Below are positions 12,525 to 27,315 of a DNA stretch of 64,000 nucleotides, piece by piece. The notes beneath the pieces are model-generated. The model saw only the letters and a list, made by a program, of their open reading frames with translations, did not search any database and was not told the DNA's origin. The position numbers and the translations under genes are program-made. Each line of letters begins with the position of its first letter. Positions within the stretch are counted from its first letter, which is position 1. Source of the stretch: Cinclus cinclus (taxonomy: Eukaryota > Chordata > Aves > Passeriformes > Cinclidae); the NCBI RefSeq assembly GCF_963662255.1, contig NW_026912187.1:248001-312000 (forward strand), read 5' to 3'.

Positions 12525-14593
12525 TGGGTAATGCTAAGTGGGCCTGGCATTGCCAGTGGGAACGGCATACAAAGCGTGCAGCTCAGTAAGGGACTGTGCG
12601 ACGGAGGCAGAGACCACCGTGGGGCTGGCATAGTAGTACTGGACCTGGGATGGGGACTGTAGGGCTGGAGGTGAAATCATTCTGGGGTTGGGATACGCAT
12701 GGTGGGGTGGACTTGGAGGCTCTAGGGCAGGGGCTGAAGCGTTGCAGAGCTGGAGCCAAGACGGGGAGGGTGCCCTTGGAAGCTGCAGAAGATTCTGCTG
12801 GCAGAGATGTGGCAAGCCGTGGCTGGAGCTGGAACAGAAGAGCTGGCAGTGAAATAAAGCTTGTGGGTTGACAAAGAGCTGAAATCACTGGGGCTGGGGA
12901 AAAGGGGACTCCGAAATGGCTGAGGCTGAAATCACTGGGGCTGGCATAGGAGCTGCAAGTGGCGCAGACTATGCCGATGGGACACTGAGACTGTAGGGTT
13001 GGGGTGCCGAATTCACTGGAGGCCTGGGCTATTGAGGGTGGGGCTGGCTACTGCGTCTGAGCATGGGACGGGCCGTGTAGGGCTGAAAGGGGCCCTTTAG
13101 GACTGCTTGCGCCTGAAGTGCCCCCCCCCCCCCCCCCGTGCCGGCATGTTGCCACTGGGTGTGAGGGCCACCGTAGGGCTGCAGCCGGAAGCCAGTGTGT
13201 GTGTGTGTGTGTGTGTGTGTGTCTGGGAAATGCTAAGTGGGCCTGGCATTGCCAGTGGGAACGGCATACAAAGCGTGCAGCTCAGTAAGGGACTGTGCGA
13301 CGGAGGCAGAGACCACCGTGGGGCTGGCATAGTAGTACTGGACCTGGGATGGGGACTGTAGGGCTGGAGGTGAAATCATTCTGGGGTTGGGATACGCATG
13401 GTGGGGTGGACTTGGAGGCTCTAGGGCAGGGGCTGAAGCGTTGCAGAGCTGGAGCCAAGACGGGGAGGGTGCCCTTGGAAGCTGCAGAAGATTCTGCTGG
13501 CAGAGATGTGGCAAGCCGTGGCTGGAGCTGGAACAGAAGAGCTGGCAGTGAAATAAAGCTTGTGGGTTGACAAAGAGCTGAAATCACTGGGGCTGGGGAA
13601 AAGGGGACTCCGAAATGGCTGAGGCTGAAATCACTGGGGCTGGCATAGGAGCTGCAAGTGGCGCAGACTATGCCGATGGGACACTGAGACTGTAGGGTTG
13701 GGGTGCCGAATTCACTGGAGGCCTGGGCTATTGAGGGTGGGGCTGGCTACTGCGTCTGAGCATGGGACGGGCCGTGTAGGGCTGAAAGGGGCCCTTTAGG
13801 ACTGCTTGCGCCTGAAGTGCCCCCCCCCCCCCCCCCGTGCCGGCATGTTGCCACTGGGTGTGAGGGCCACCGTAGGGCTGCAGCCGGAAGCCAGTGTGTG
13901 TGTGTGTGTGTGTGTGTGTGTCTGGGAAATGCTAAGTGGGCCTGGCATTGCCAGTGGGAACGGCATACAAAGCGTGCAGCTCAGTAAGGGACTGTGCGAC
14001 GGAGGCAGAGACCACCGTGGGGCTGGCATAGTAGTACTGGACCTGGGATGGGGACTGTAGGGCTGGAGGTGAAATCATTCTGGGGTTGGGATACGCATGG
14101 TGGGGTGGACTTGGAGGCTCTAGGGCAGGGGCTGAAGCGTTGCAGAGCTGGAGCCAAGACGGGGAGGGTGCCCTTGGAAGCTGCAGAAGATTCTGCTGGC
14201 AGAGATGTGGCAAGCCGTGGCTGGAGCTGGAACAGAAGAGCTGGCAGTGAAATAAAGCTTGTGGGTTGACAAAGAGCTGAAATCACTGGGGCTGGGGAAA
14301 AGGGGACTCCGAAATGGCTGAGGCTGAAATCACTGGGGCTGGCATAGGAGCTGCAAGTGGCGCAGACTATGCCGATGGGACACTGAGACTGTAGGGTTGG
14401 GGTGCCGAATTCACTGGAGGCCTGGGCTATTGAGGGTGGGGCTGGCTACTGCGTCTGAGCATGGGACGGGCCGTGTAGGGCTGAAAGGGGCCCTTTAGGA
14501 CTGCTTGCGCCTGAAGTGCCCCCCCCCCCCCCCCCCCCGTGCCGGCATGTTGCCACTGGGTGTGAGGGCCACCGTAGGGCTGCAGCCGGAAGC

Positions 14594-14632
<39 letters not shown>

Positions 14633-15301
14633 TGGGTAATGCTAAGTGGGCCTGGCATTGCCAGTGGGAACGGCATACAAAGCGTGCAGCTCAGTAAGGG
14701 ACTGTGCGACGGAGGCAGAGACCACCGTGGGGCTGGCATAGTAGTACTGGACCTGGGATGGGGACTGTAGGGCTGGAGGTGAAATCATTCTGGGGTTGGG
14801 ATACGCATGGTGGGGTGGACTTGGAGGCTCTAGGGCAGGGGCTGAAGCGTTGCAGAGCTGGAGCCAAGACGGGGAGGGTGCCCTTGGAAGCTGCAGAAGA
14901 TTCTGCTGGCAGAGATGTGGCAAGCCGTGGCTGGAGCTGGAACAGAAGAGCTGGCAGTGAAATAAAGCTTGTGGGTTGACAAAGAGCTGAAATCACTGGG
15001 GCTGGGGAAAAGGGGACTCCGAAATGGCTGAGGCTGAAATCACTGGGGCTGGCATAGGAGCTGCAAGTGGCGCAGACTATGCCGATGGGACACTGAGACT
15101 GTAGGGTTGGGGTGCCGAATTCACTGGAGGCCTGGGCTATTGAGGGTGGGGCTGGCTACTGCGTCTGAGCATGGGACGGGCCGTGTAGGGCTGAAAGGGG
15201 CCCTTTAGGACTGCTTGCGCCTGAAGTGCCCCCCCCCCCCCCCCCCGTGCCGGCATGTTGCCACTGGGTGTGAGGGCCACCGTAGGGCTGCAGCCGGAAG
15301 C

Positions 15302-15340
<39 letters not shown>

Positions 15341-16005
15341 TGGGTAATGCTAAGTGGGCCTGGCATTGCCAGTGGGAACGGCATACAAAGCGTGCAGCTC
15401 AGTAAGGGACTGTGCGACGGAGGCAGAGACCACCGTGGGGCTGGCATAGTAGTACTGGACCTGGGATGGGGACTGTAGGGCTGGAGGTGAAATCATTCTG
15501 GGGTTGGGATACGCATGGTGGGGTGGACTTGGAGGCTCTAGGGCAGGGGCTGAAGCGTTGCAGAGCTGGAGCCAAGACGGGGAGGGTGCCCTTGGAAGCT
15601 GCAGAAGATTCTGCTGGCAGAGATGTGGCAAGCCGTGGCTGGAGCTGGAACAGAAGAGCTGGCAGTGAAATAAAGCTTGTGGGTTGACAAAGAGCTGAAA
15701 TCACTGGGGCTGGGGAAAAGGGGACTCCAAAATGGCTGAGGCTGAAATCACTGGGGCTGGCATAGGAGCTGCAAGTGGCGCAGACTATGCCGATGGGACA
15801 CTGAGACTGTAGGGTTGGGGTGCCGAATTCACTGGAGGCCTGGGCTATTGAGGGTGGGGCTGGCTACTGCGTCTGAGCATGGGACGGGCCGTGTAGGGCT
15901 GAAAGGGGCCCTTTAGGACTGCTTGCGCCTGAAGTGCCCCCCCCACCCCCGTGCCGGCATGTTGCCACTGGGTGTGAGGGCCACCGTAGGGCTGCAGCCG
16001 GAAGC

Positions 16006-16044
<39 letters not shown>

Positions 16045-16714
16045 TGGGAAATGCTAAGTGGGCCTGGCATTGCCAGTGGGAACGGCATACAAAGCGTGCA
16101 GCTCAGTAAGGGACTGTGCGACGGAGGCAGAGACCACCGTGGGGCTGGCATAGTAGTACTGGACCTGGGATGGGGACTGTAGGGCTGGAGGTGAAATCAT
16201 TCTGGGGTTGGGATACGCATGGTGGGGTGGACTTGGAGGCTCTAGGGCAGGGGCTGAAGCGTTGCAGAGCTGGAGCCAAGACGGGGAGGGTGCCCTTGGA
16301 AGCTGCAGAAGATTCTGCTGGCAGAGATGTGGCAAGCCGTGGCTGGAGCTGGAACAGAAGAGCTGGCAGTGAAATAAAGCTTGTGGGTTGACAAAGAGCT
16401 GAAATCACTGGGGCTGGGGAAAAGGGGACTCCGAAATGGCTGAGGCTGAAATCACTGGGGCTGGCATAGGAGCTGCAAGTGGCGCAGACTATGCCGATGG
16501 GACACTGAGACTGTAGGGTTGGGGTGCCGAATTCACTGGAGGCCTGGGCTATTGAGGGTGGGGCTGGCTACTGCGTCTGAGCATGGGACGGGCCGTGTAG
16601 GGCTGAAAGGGGCCCTTTAGGACTGCTTGCGCCTGAAGTGCCCCCCCCCCCCCCCCCCCGTGCCGGCATGTTGCCACTGGGTGTGAGGGCCACCGTAGGG
16701 CTGCAGCCGGAAGC

Positions 16715-16759
<45 letters not shown>

Positions 16760-17427
16760 TGGGAAATGCTAAGTGGGCCTGGCATTGCCAGTGGGAACGG
16801 CATACAAAGCGTGCAGCTCAGTAAGGGACTGTGCGACGGAGGCAGAGACCACCGTGGGGCTGGCATAGTAGTACTGGACCTGGGATGGGGACTGTAGGGC
16901 TGGAGGTGAAATCATTCTGGGGTTGGGATACGCATGGTGGGGTGGACTTGGAGGCTCTAGGGCAGGGGCTGAAGCGTTGCAGAGCTGGAGCCAAGACGGG
17001 GAGGGTGCCCTTGGAAGCTGCAGAAGATTCTGCTGGCAGAGATGTGGCAAGCCGTGGCTGGAGCTGGAACAGAAGAGCTGGCAGTGAAATAAAGCTTGTG
17101 GGTTGACAAAGAGCTGAAATCACTGGGGCTGGGGAAAAGGGGACTCCGAAATGGCTGAGGCTGAAATCACTGGGGCTGGCATAGGAGCTGCAAGTGGCGC
17201 AGACTATGCCGATGGGACACTGAGACTGTAGGGTTGGGGTGCCGAATTCACTGGAGGCCTGGGCTATTGAGGGTGGGGCTGGCTACTGCGTCTGAGCATG
17301 GGACGGGCCGTGTAGGGCTGAAAGGGGCCCTTTAGGACTGCTTGCGCCTGAAGTGCCCCCCCCCCCCCCCCCGTGCCGGCATGTTGCCACTGGGTGTGAG
17401 GGCCACCGTAGGGCTGCAGCCGGAAGC

Positions 17428-17466
<39 letters not shown>

Positions 17467-18131
17467 TGGGTAATGCTAAGTGGGCCTGGCATTGCCAGTG
17501 GGAACGGCATACAAAGCGTGCAGCTCAGTAAGGGACTGTGCGACGGAGGCAGAGACCACCGTGGGGCTGGCATAGTAGTACTGGACCTGGGATGGGGACT
17601 GTAGGGCTGGAGGTGAAATCATTCTGGGGTTGGGATACGCATGGTGGGGTGGACTTGGAGGCTCTAGGGCAGGGGCTGAAGCGTTGCAGAGCTGGAGCCA
17701 AGACGGGGAGGGTGCCCTTGGAAGCTGCAGAAGATTCTGCTGGCAGAGATGTGGCAAGCCGTGGCTGGAGCTGGAACAGAAGAGCTGGCAGTGAAATAAA
17801 GCTTGTGGGTTGACAAAGAGCTGAAATCACTGGGGCTGGGGAAAAGGGGACTCCGAAATGGCTGAGGCTGAAATCACTGGGGCTGGCATAGGAGCTGCAA
17901 GTGGCGCAGACTATGCCGATGGGACACTGAGACTGTAGGGTTGGGGTGCCGAATTCACTGGAGGCCTGGGCTATTGAGGGTGGGGCTGGCTACTGCGTCT
18001 GAGCATGGGACGGGCCGTGTAGGGCTGAAAGGGGCCCTTTAGGACTGCTTGCGCCTGAAGTGCCCCCCCCACCCCCGTGCCGGCATGTTGCCACTGGGTG
18101 TGAGGGCCACCGTAGGGCTGCAGCCGGAAGC

Positions 18132-18170
<39 letters not shown>

Positions 18171-19044
18171 TGGGAAATGCTAAGTGGGCCTGGCATTGCC
18201 AGTGGGAACGGCATACAAAGCGTGCAGCTCAGTAAGGGACTGTGCGACGGAGGCAGAGACCACCGTGGGGCTGGCATAGTAGTACTGGACCTGGGATGGG
18301 GACTGTAGGGCTGGAGGTGAAATCATTCTGGGGTTGGGATACGCATGGTGGGGTGGACTTGGAGGCTCTAGGGCAGGGGCTGAAGCGTTGCAGAGCTGGA
18401 GCCAAGACGGGGAGGGTGCCCTTGGAAGCTGCAGAAGATTCTGCTGGCAGAGATGTGGCAAGCCGTGGCTGGAGCTGGAACAGAAGAGCTGGCAGTGAAA
18501 TAAAGCTTGTGGGTTGACAAAGAGCTGAAATCACTGGGGCTGGGGAAAAGGGGACTCCGAAATGGCTGAGGCTGAAATCACTGGGGCTGGCATAGGAGCT
18601 GCAAGTGGCGCAGACTATGCCGATGGGACACTGAGACTGTAGGGTTGGGGTGCCGAATTCACTGGAGGCCTGGGCTATTGAGGGTGGGGCTGGCTACTGC
18701 GTCTGAGCATGGGACGGGCCGTGTAGGGCTGAAAGGGGCCCTTTAGGACTGCTTGCGCCTGAAGTGCCCCCCCCCCCCCCCGTGCCGGCATGTTGCCACT
18801 GGGTGTGAGGGCCACCGTAGGGCTGCAGCCGGAAGCCAGTGTGTGTGTGTGTGTGTGTGTGTGTCTGGGAAATGCTAAGTGGGCCTGGCATTGCCAGTGG
18901 GAACGGCATACAAAGCGTGCAGCTCAGTAAGGGACTGTGCGACGGAGGCAGAGACCACCGTGGGGCTGGCATAGTAGTACTGGACCTGGGATGGGGACTG
19001 TAGGGCTGGAGGTGAAATCATTCTGGGGTTGGGATACGCATGGT

Positions 19045-19530
19045 GGGGTGGACTTGGAGGCTCTAGGGCAGGGGCTGAAGCGTTGCAGAGCTGGAGCCAA
19101 GACGGGGAGGGTGCCCTTGGAAGCTGCAGAAGATTCTGCTGGCAGAGATGTGGCAAGCCGTGGCTGGAGCTGGAACAGAAGAGCTGGCAGTGAAATAAAG
19201 CTTGTGGGTTGACAAAGAGCTGAAATCACTGGGGCTGGGGAAAAGGGGACTCCGAAATGGCTGAGGCTGAAATCACTGGGGCTGGCATAGGAGCTGCAAG
19301 TGGCGCAGACTATGCCGATGGGACACTGAGACTGTAGGGTTGGGGTGCCGAATTCACTGGAGGCCTGGGCTATTGAGGGTGGGGCTGGCTACTGCGTCTG
19401 AGCATGGGACGGGCCGTGTAGGGCTGAAAGGGGCCCTTTAGGACTGCTTGCGCCTGAAGTGCCCCCCCCACCCCCGTGCCGGCATGTTGCCACTGGGTGT
19501 GAGGGCCACCGTAGGGCTGCAGCCGGAAGC

Positions 19531-19567
<37 letters not shown>

Positions 19568-20937
19568 TGGGAAATGCTAAGTGGGCCTGGCATTGCCAGT
19601 GGGAACGGCATACAAAGCGTGCAGCTCAGTAAGGGACTGTGCGACGGAGGCAGAGACCACCGTGGGGCTGGCATAGTAGTACTGGACCTGGGATGGGGAC
19701 TGTAGGGCTGGAGGTGAAATCATTCTGGGGTTGGGATACGCATGGTGGGGTGGACTTGGAGGCTCTAGGGCAGGGGCTGAAGCGTTGCAGAGCTGGAGCC
19801 AAGACGGGGAGGGTGCCCTTGGAAGCTGCAGAAGATTCTGCTGGCAGAGATGTGGCAAGCCGTGGCTGGAGCTGGAACAGAAGAGCTGGCAGTGAAATAA
19901 AGCTTGTGGGTTGACAAAGAGCTGAAATCACTGGGGCTGGGGAAAAGGGGACTCCGAAATGGCTGAGGCTGAAATCACTGGGGCTGGCATAGGAGCTGCA
20001 AGTGGCGCAGACTATGCCGATGGGACACTGAGACTGTAGGGTTGGGGTGCCGAATTCACTGGAGGCCTGGGCTATTGAGGGTGGGGCTGGCTACTGCGTC
20101 TGAGCATGGGACGGGCCGTGTAGGGCTGAAAGGGGCCCTTTAGGACTGCTTGCGCCTGAAGTGCCCCCCCCCCCCCCCCCCGTGCCGGCATGTTGCCACT
20201 GGGTGTGAGGGCCACCGTAGGGCTGCAGCCGGAAGCCAGTGTGTGTGTGTGTGTGTGTGTGTGTGTCTGGGAAATGCTAAGTGGGCCTGGCATTGCCAGT
20301 GGGAACGGCATACAAAGCGTGCAGCTCAGTAAGGGACTGTGCGACGGAGGCAGAGACCACCGTGGGGCTGGCATAGTAGTACTGGACCTGGGATGGGGAC
20401 TGTAGGGCTGGAGGTGAAATCATTCTGGGGTTGGGATACGCATGGTGGGGTGGACTTGGAGGCTCTAGGGCAGGGGCTGAAGCGTTGCAGAGCTGGAGCC
20501 AAGACGGGGAGGGTGCCCTTGGAAGCTGCAGAAGATTCTGCTGGCAGAGATGTGGCAAGCCGTGGCTGGAGCTGGAACAGAAGAGCTGGCAGTGAAATAA
20601 AGCTTGTGGGTTGACAAAGAGCTGAAATCACTGGGGCTGGGGAAAAGGGGACTCCGAAATGGCTGAGGCTGAAATCACTGGGGCTGGCATAGGAGCTGCA
20701 AGTGGCGCAGACTATGCCGATGGGACACTGAGACTGTAGGGTTGGGGTGCCGAATTCACTGGAGGCCTGGGCTATTGAGGGTGGGGCTGGCTACTGCGTC
20801 TGAGCATGGGACGGGCCGTGTAGGGCTGAAAGGGGCCCTTTAGGACTGCTTGCGCCTGAAGTGCCCCCCCCCCCCCCCCCCCGTGCCGGCATGTTGCCAC
20901 TGGGTGTGAGGGCCACCGTAGGGCTGCAGCCGGAAGC

Positions 20938-20978
<41 letters not shown>

Positions 20979-21649
20979 TGGGAAATGCTAAGTGGGCCTG
21001 GCATTGCCAGTGGGAACGGCATACAAAGCGTGCAGCTCAGTAAGGGACTGTGCGACGGAGGCAGAGACCACCGTGGGGCTGGCATAGTAGTACTGGACCT
21101 GGGATGGGGACTGTAGGGCTGGAGGTGAAATCATTCTGGGGTTGGGATACGCATGGTGGGGTGGACTTGGAGGCTCTAGGGCAGGGGCTGAAGCGTTGCA
21201 GAGCTGGAGCCAAGACGGGGAGGGTGCCCTTGGAAGCTGCAGAAGATTCTGCTGGCAGAGATGTGGCAAGCCGTGGCTGGAGCTGGAACAGAAGAGCTGG
21301 CAGTGAAATAAAGCTTGTGGGTTGACAAAGAGCTGAAATCACTGGGGCTGGGGAAAAGGGGACTCCGAAATGGCTGAGGCTGAAATCACTGGGGCTGGCA
21401 TAGGAGCTGCAAGTGGCGCAGACTATGCCGATGGGACACTGAGACTGTAGGGTTGGGGTGCCGAATTCACTGGAGGCCTGGGCTATTGAGGGTGGGGCTG
21501 GCTACTGCGTCTGAGCATGGGACGGGCCGTGTAGGGCTGAAAGGGGCCCTTTAGGACTGCTTGCGCCTGAAGTGCCCCCCCCCCCCCCCCCCCCGTGCCG
21601 GCATGTTGCCACTGGGTGTGAGGGCCACCGTAGGGCTGCAGCCGGAAGC

Positions 21650-21688
<39 letters not shown>

Positions 21689-21867
21689 TGGGTAATGCTA
21701 AGTGGGCCTGGCATTGCCAGTGGGAACGGCATACAAAGCGTGCAGCTCAGTAAGGGACTGTGCGACGGAGGCAGAGACCACCGTGGGGCTGGCATAGTAG
21801 TACTGGACCTGGGATGGGGACTGTAGGGCTGGAGGTGAAATCATTCTGGGGTTGGGATACGCATGGT
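19045..21867. repeat. Four-monomer higher-order repeat, copy 1 (2823 bp)
   Basis: Four consecutive monomers of 702, 700, 711 and 710 bp. Their variant order is C7AC5 with AAATGC, pure C18 with a short GT tract, longer GT with AAATGC, then the TAATGC type. The same order follows immediately in the next four monomers. This marks a higher-order period above the single monomer. Confidence 0.7.
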
Positions 21868-22353
21868 GGGGTGGACTTGGAGGCTCTAGGGCAGGGGCTG
21901 AAGCGTTGCAGAGCTGGAGCCAAGACGGGGAGGGTGCCCTTGGAAGCTGCAGAAGATTCTGCTGGCAGAGATGTGGCAAGCCGTGGCTGGAGCTGGAACA
22001 GAAGAGCTGGCAGTGAAATAAAGCTTGTGGGTTGACAAAGAGCTGAAATCACTGGGGCTGGGGAAAAGGGGACTCCGAAATGGCTGAGGCTGAAATCACT
22101 GGGGCTGGCATAGGAGCTGCAAGTGGCGCAGACTATGCCGATGGGACACTGAGACTGTAGGGTTGGGGTGCCGAATTCACTGGAGGCCTGGGCTATTGAG
22201 GGTGGGGCTGGCTACTGCGTCTGAGCATGGGACGGGCCGTGTAGGGCTGAAAGGGGCCCTTTAGGACTGCTTGCGCCTGAAGTGCCCCCCCCACCCCCGT
22301 GCCGGCATGTTGCCACTGGGTGTGAGGGCCACCGTAGGGCTGCAGCCGGAAGC

Positions 22354-22390
<37 letters not shown>

Positions 22391-23759
22391 TGGGAAATGC
22401 TAAGTGGGCCTGGCATTGCCAGTGGGAACGGCATACAAAGCGTGCAGCTCAGTAAGGGACTGTGCGACGGAGGCAGAGACCACCGTGGGGCTGGCATAGT
22501 AGTACTGGACCTGGGATGGGGACTGTAGGGCTGGAGGTGAAATCATTCTGGGGTTGGGATACGCATGGTGGGGTGGACTTGGAGGCTCTAGGGCAGGGGC
22601 TGAAGCGTTGCAGAGCTGGAGCCAAGACGGGGAGGGTGCCCTTGGAAGCTGCAGAAGATTCTGCTGGCAGAGATGTGGCAAGCCGTGGCTGGAGCTGGAA
22701 CAGAAGAGCTGGCAGTGAAATAAAGCTTGTGGGTTGACAAAGAGCTGAAATCACTGGGGCTGGGGAAAAGGGGACTCCGAAATGGCTGAGGCTGAAATCA
22801 CTGGGGCTGGCATAGGAGCTGCAAGTGGCGCAGACTATGCCGATGGGACACTGAGACTGTAGGGTTGGGGTGCCGAATTCACTGGAGGCCTGGGCTATTG
22901 AGGGTGGGGCTGGCTACTGCGTCTGAGCATGGGACGGGCCGTGTAGGGCTGAAAGGGGCCCTTTAGGACTGCTTGCGCCTGAAGTGCCCCCCCCCCCCCC
23001 CCCCGTGCCGGCATGTTGCCACTGGGTGTGAGGGCCACCGTAGGGCTGCAGCCGGAAGCCAGTGTGTGTGTGTGTGTGTGTGTGTGTGTCTGGGAAATGC
23101 TAAGTGGGCCTGGCATTGCCAGTGGGAACGGCATACAAAGCGTGCAGCTCAGTAAGGGACTGTGCGACGGAGGCAGAGACCACCGTGGGGCTGGCATAGT
23201 AGTACTGGACCTGGGATGGGGACTGTAGGGCTGGAGGTGAAATCATTCTGGGGTTGGGATACGCATGGTGGGGTGGACTTGGAGGCTCTAGGGCAGGGGC
23301 TGAAGCGTTGCAGAGCTGGAGCCAAGACGGGGAGGGTGCCCTTGGAAGCTGCAGAAGATTCTGCTGGCAGAGATGTGGCAAGCCGTGGCTGGAGCTGGAA
23401 CAGAAGAGCTGGCAGTGAAATAAAGCTTGTGGGTTGACAAAGAGCTGAAATCACTGGGGCTGGGGAAAAGGGGACTCCGAAATGGCTGAGGCTGAAATCA
23501 CTGGGGCTGGCATAGGAGCTGCAAGTGGCGCAGACTATGCCGATGGGACACTGAGACTGTAGGGTTGGGGTGCCGAATTCACTGGAGGCCTGGGCTATTG
23601 AGGGTGGGGCTGGCTACTGCGTCTGAGCATGGGACGGGCCGTGTAGGGCTGAAAGGGGCCCTTTAGGACTGCTTGCGCCTGAAGTGCCCCCCCCCCCCCC
23701 CCCCGTGCCGGCATGTTGCCACTGGGTGTGAGGGCCACCGTAGGGCTGCAGCCGGAAGC

Positions 23760-23800
<41 letters not shown>

Positions 23801-24468
23801 TGGGAAATGCTAAGTGGGCCTGGCATTGCCAGTGGGAACGGCATACAAAGCGTGCAGCTCAGTAAGGGACTGTGCGACGGAGGCAGAGACCACCGTGGGG
23901 CTGGCATAGTAGTACTGGACCTGGGATGGGGACTGTAGGGCTGGAGGTGAAATCATTCTGGGGTTGGGATACGCATGGTGGGGTGGACTTGGAGGCTCTA
24001 GGGCAGGGGCTGAAGCGTTGCAGAGCTGGAGCCAAGACGGGGAGGGTGCCCTTGGAAGCTGCAGAAGATTCTGCTGGCAGAGATGTGGCAAGCCGTGGCT
24101 GGAGCTGGAACAGAAGAGCTGGCAGTGAAATAAAGCTTGTGGGTTGACAAAGAGCTGAAATCACTGGGGCTGGGGAAAAGGGGACTCCGAAATGGCTGAG
24201 GCTGAAATCACTGGGGCTGGCATAGGAGCTGCAAGTGGCGCAGACTATGCCGATGGGACACTGAGACTGTAGGGTTGGGGTGCCGAATTCACTGGAGGCC
24301 TGGGCTATTGAGGGTGGGGCTGGCTACTGCGTCTGAGCATGGGACGGGCCGTGTAGGGCTGAAAGGGGCCCTTTAGGACTGCTTGCGCCTGAAGTGCCCC
24401 CCCCCCCCCCCCCGTGCCGGCATGTTGCCACTGGGTGTGAGGGCCACCGTAGGGCTGCAGCCGGAAGC

Positions 24469-24505
<37 letters not shown>

Positions 24506-24684
24506 TGGGTAATGCTAAGTGGGCCTGGCATTGCCAGTGGGAACGGCATACAAAGCGTGCAGCTCAGTAAGGGACTGTGCGACGGAGGCAGAGACCACCG
24601 TGGGGCTGGCATAGTAGTACTGGACCTGGGATGGGGACTGTAGGGCTGGAGGTGAAATCATTCTGGGGTTGGGATACGCATGGT
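21868..24684. repeat. Four-monomer higher-order repeat, copy 2 (2817 bp)
   Basis: Monomers of 702, 700, 710 and 705 bp repeat the variant order of the preceding four. A third, shortened version (702, 712 and 713 bp) occupies 26081-28207 after two extra monomers of 696 and 700 bp. The poly-C tracts differ by a few bases between the copies, so they are not identical stretches. Confidence 0.7.
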
Positions 24685-26566
24685 GGGGTGGACTTGGAGG
24701 CTCTAGGGCAGGGGCTGAAGCGTTGCAGAGCTGGAGCCAAGACGGGGAGGGTGCCCTTGGAAGCTGCAGAAGATTCTGCTGGCAGAGATGTGGCAAGCCG
24801 TGGCTGGAGCTGGAACAGAAGAGCTGGCAGTGAAATAAAGCTTGTGGGTTGACAAAGAGCTGAAATCACTGGGGCTGGGGAAAAGGGGACTCCGAAATGG
24901 CTGAGGCTGAAATCACTGGGGCTGGCATAGGAGCTGCAAGTGGCGCAGACTATGCCGATGGGACACTGAGACTGTAGGGTTGGGGTGCCGAATTCACTGG
25001 AGGCCTGGGCTATTGAGGGTGGGGCTGGCTACTGCGTCTGAGCATGGGACGGGCCGTGTAGGGCTGAAAGGGGCCCTTTAGGACTGCTTGCGCCTGAAGT
25101 GCCCCCCCCCCCCCCCCGTGCCGGCATGTTGCCACTGGGTGTGAGGGCCACCGTAGGGCTGCAGCCGGAAGCCAGTGTGTGTGTGTGTGTGTGTGTGTGT
25201 CTGGGAAATGCTAAGTGGGCCTGGCATTGCCAGTGGGAACGGCATACAAAGCGTGCAGCTCAGTAAGGGACTGTGCGACGGAGGCAGAGACCACCGTGGG
25301 GCTGGCATAGTAGTACTGGACCTGGGATGGGGACTGTAGGGCTGGAGGTGAAATCATTCTGGGGTTGGGATACGCATGGTGGGGTGGACTTGGAGGCTCT
25401 AGGGCAGGGGCTGAAGCGTTGCAGAGCTGGAGCCAAGACGGGGAGGGTGCCCTTGGAAGCTGCAGAAGATTCTGCTGGCAGAGATGTGGCAAGCCGTGGC
25501 TGGAGCTGGAACAGAAGAGCTGGCAGTGAAATAAAGCTTGTGGGTTGACAAAGAGCTGAAATCACTGGGGCTGGGGAAAAGGGGACTCTGAAATGGCTGA
25601 GGCTGAAATCACTGGGGCTGGCATAGGAGCTGCAAGTGGCGCAGACTATGCCGATGGGACACTGAGACTGTAGGGTTGGGGTGCCGAATTCACTGGAGGC
25701 CTGGGCTATTGAGGGTGGGGCTGGCTACTGCGTCTGAGCATGGGACGGGCCGTGTAGGGCTGAAAGGGGCCCTTTAGGACTGCTTGCGCCTGAAGTGCCC
25801 CCCCCCCCCCCCCCCGTGCCGGCATGTTGCCACTGGGTGTGAGGGCCACCGTAGGGCTGCAGCCGGAAGCCAGTGTGTGTGTGTGTGTGTGTGTGTGTGT
25901 CTGGGAAATGCTAAGTGGGCCTGGCATTGCCAGTGGGAACGGCATACAAAGCGTGCAGCTCAGTAAGGGACTGTGCGACGGAGGCAGAGACCACCGTGGG
26001 GCTGGCATAGTAGTACTGGACCTGGGATGGGGACTGTAGGGCTGGAGGTGAAATCATTCTGGGGTTGGGATACGCATGGTGGGGTGGACTTGGAGGCTCT
26101 AGGGCAGGGGCTGAAGCGTTGCAGAGCTGGAGCCAAGACGGGGAGGGTGCCCTTGGAAGCTGCAGAAGATTCTGCTGGCAGAGATGTGGCAAGCCGTGGC
26201 TGGAGCTGGAACAGAAGAGCTGGCAGTGAAATAAAGCTTGTGGGTTGACAAAGAGCTGAAATCACTGGGGCTGGGGAAAAGGGGACTCCGAAATGGCTGA
26301 GGCTGAAATCACTGGGGCTGGCATAGGAGCTGCAAGTGGCGCAGACTATGCCGATGGGACACTGAGACTGTAGGGTTGGGGTGCCGAATTCACTGGAGGC
26401 CTGGGCTATTGAGGGTGGGGCTGGCTACTGCGTCTGAGCATGGGACGGGCCGTGTAGGGCTGAAAGGGGCCCTTTAGGACTGCTTGCGCCTGAAGTGCCC
26501 CCCCCACCCCCGTGCCGGCATGTTGCCACTGGGTGTGAGGGCCACCGTAGGGCTGCAGCCGGAAGC

Positions 26567-26603
<37 letters not shown>

Positions 26604-27272
26604 TGGGAAATGCTAAGTGGGCCTGGCATTGCCAGTGGGAACGGCATACAAAGCGTGCAGCTCAGTAAGGGACTGTGCGACGGAGGCAGAGACCACCGTG
26701 GGGCTGGCATAGTAGTACTGGACCTGGGATGGGGACTGTAGGGCTGGAGGTGAAATCATTCTGGGGTTGGGATACGCATGGTGGGGTGGACTTGGAGGCT
26801 CTAGGGCAGGGGCTGAAGCGTTGCAGAGCTGGAGCCAAGACGGGGAGGGTGCCCTTGGAAGCTGCAGAAGATTCTGCTGGCAGAGATGTGGCAAGCCGTG
26901 GCTGGAGCTGGAACAGAAGAGCTGGCAGTGAAATAAAGCTTGTGGGTTGACAAAGAGCTGAAATCACTGGGGCTGGGGAAAAGGGGACTCCGAAATGGCT
27001 GAGGCTGAAATCACTGGGGCTGGCATAGGAGCTGCAAGTGGCGCAGACTATGCCGATGGGACACTGAGACTGTAGGGTTGGGGTGCCGAATTCACTGGAG
27101 GCCTGGGCTATTGAGGGTGGGGCTGGCTACTGCGTCTGAGCATGGGACGGGCCGTGTAGGGCTGAAAGGGGCCCTTTAGGACTGCTTGCGCCTGAAGTGC
27201 CCCCCCCCCCCCCCCCCGTGCCGGCATGTTGCCACTGGGTGTGAGGGCCACCGTAGGGCTGCAGCCGGAAGC

Positions 27273-27315
<43 letters not shown>

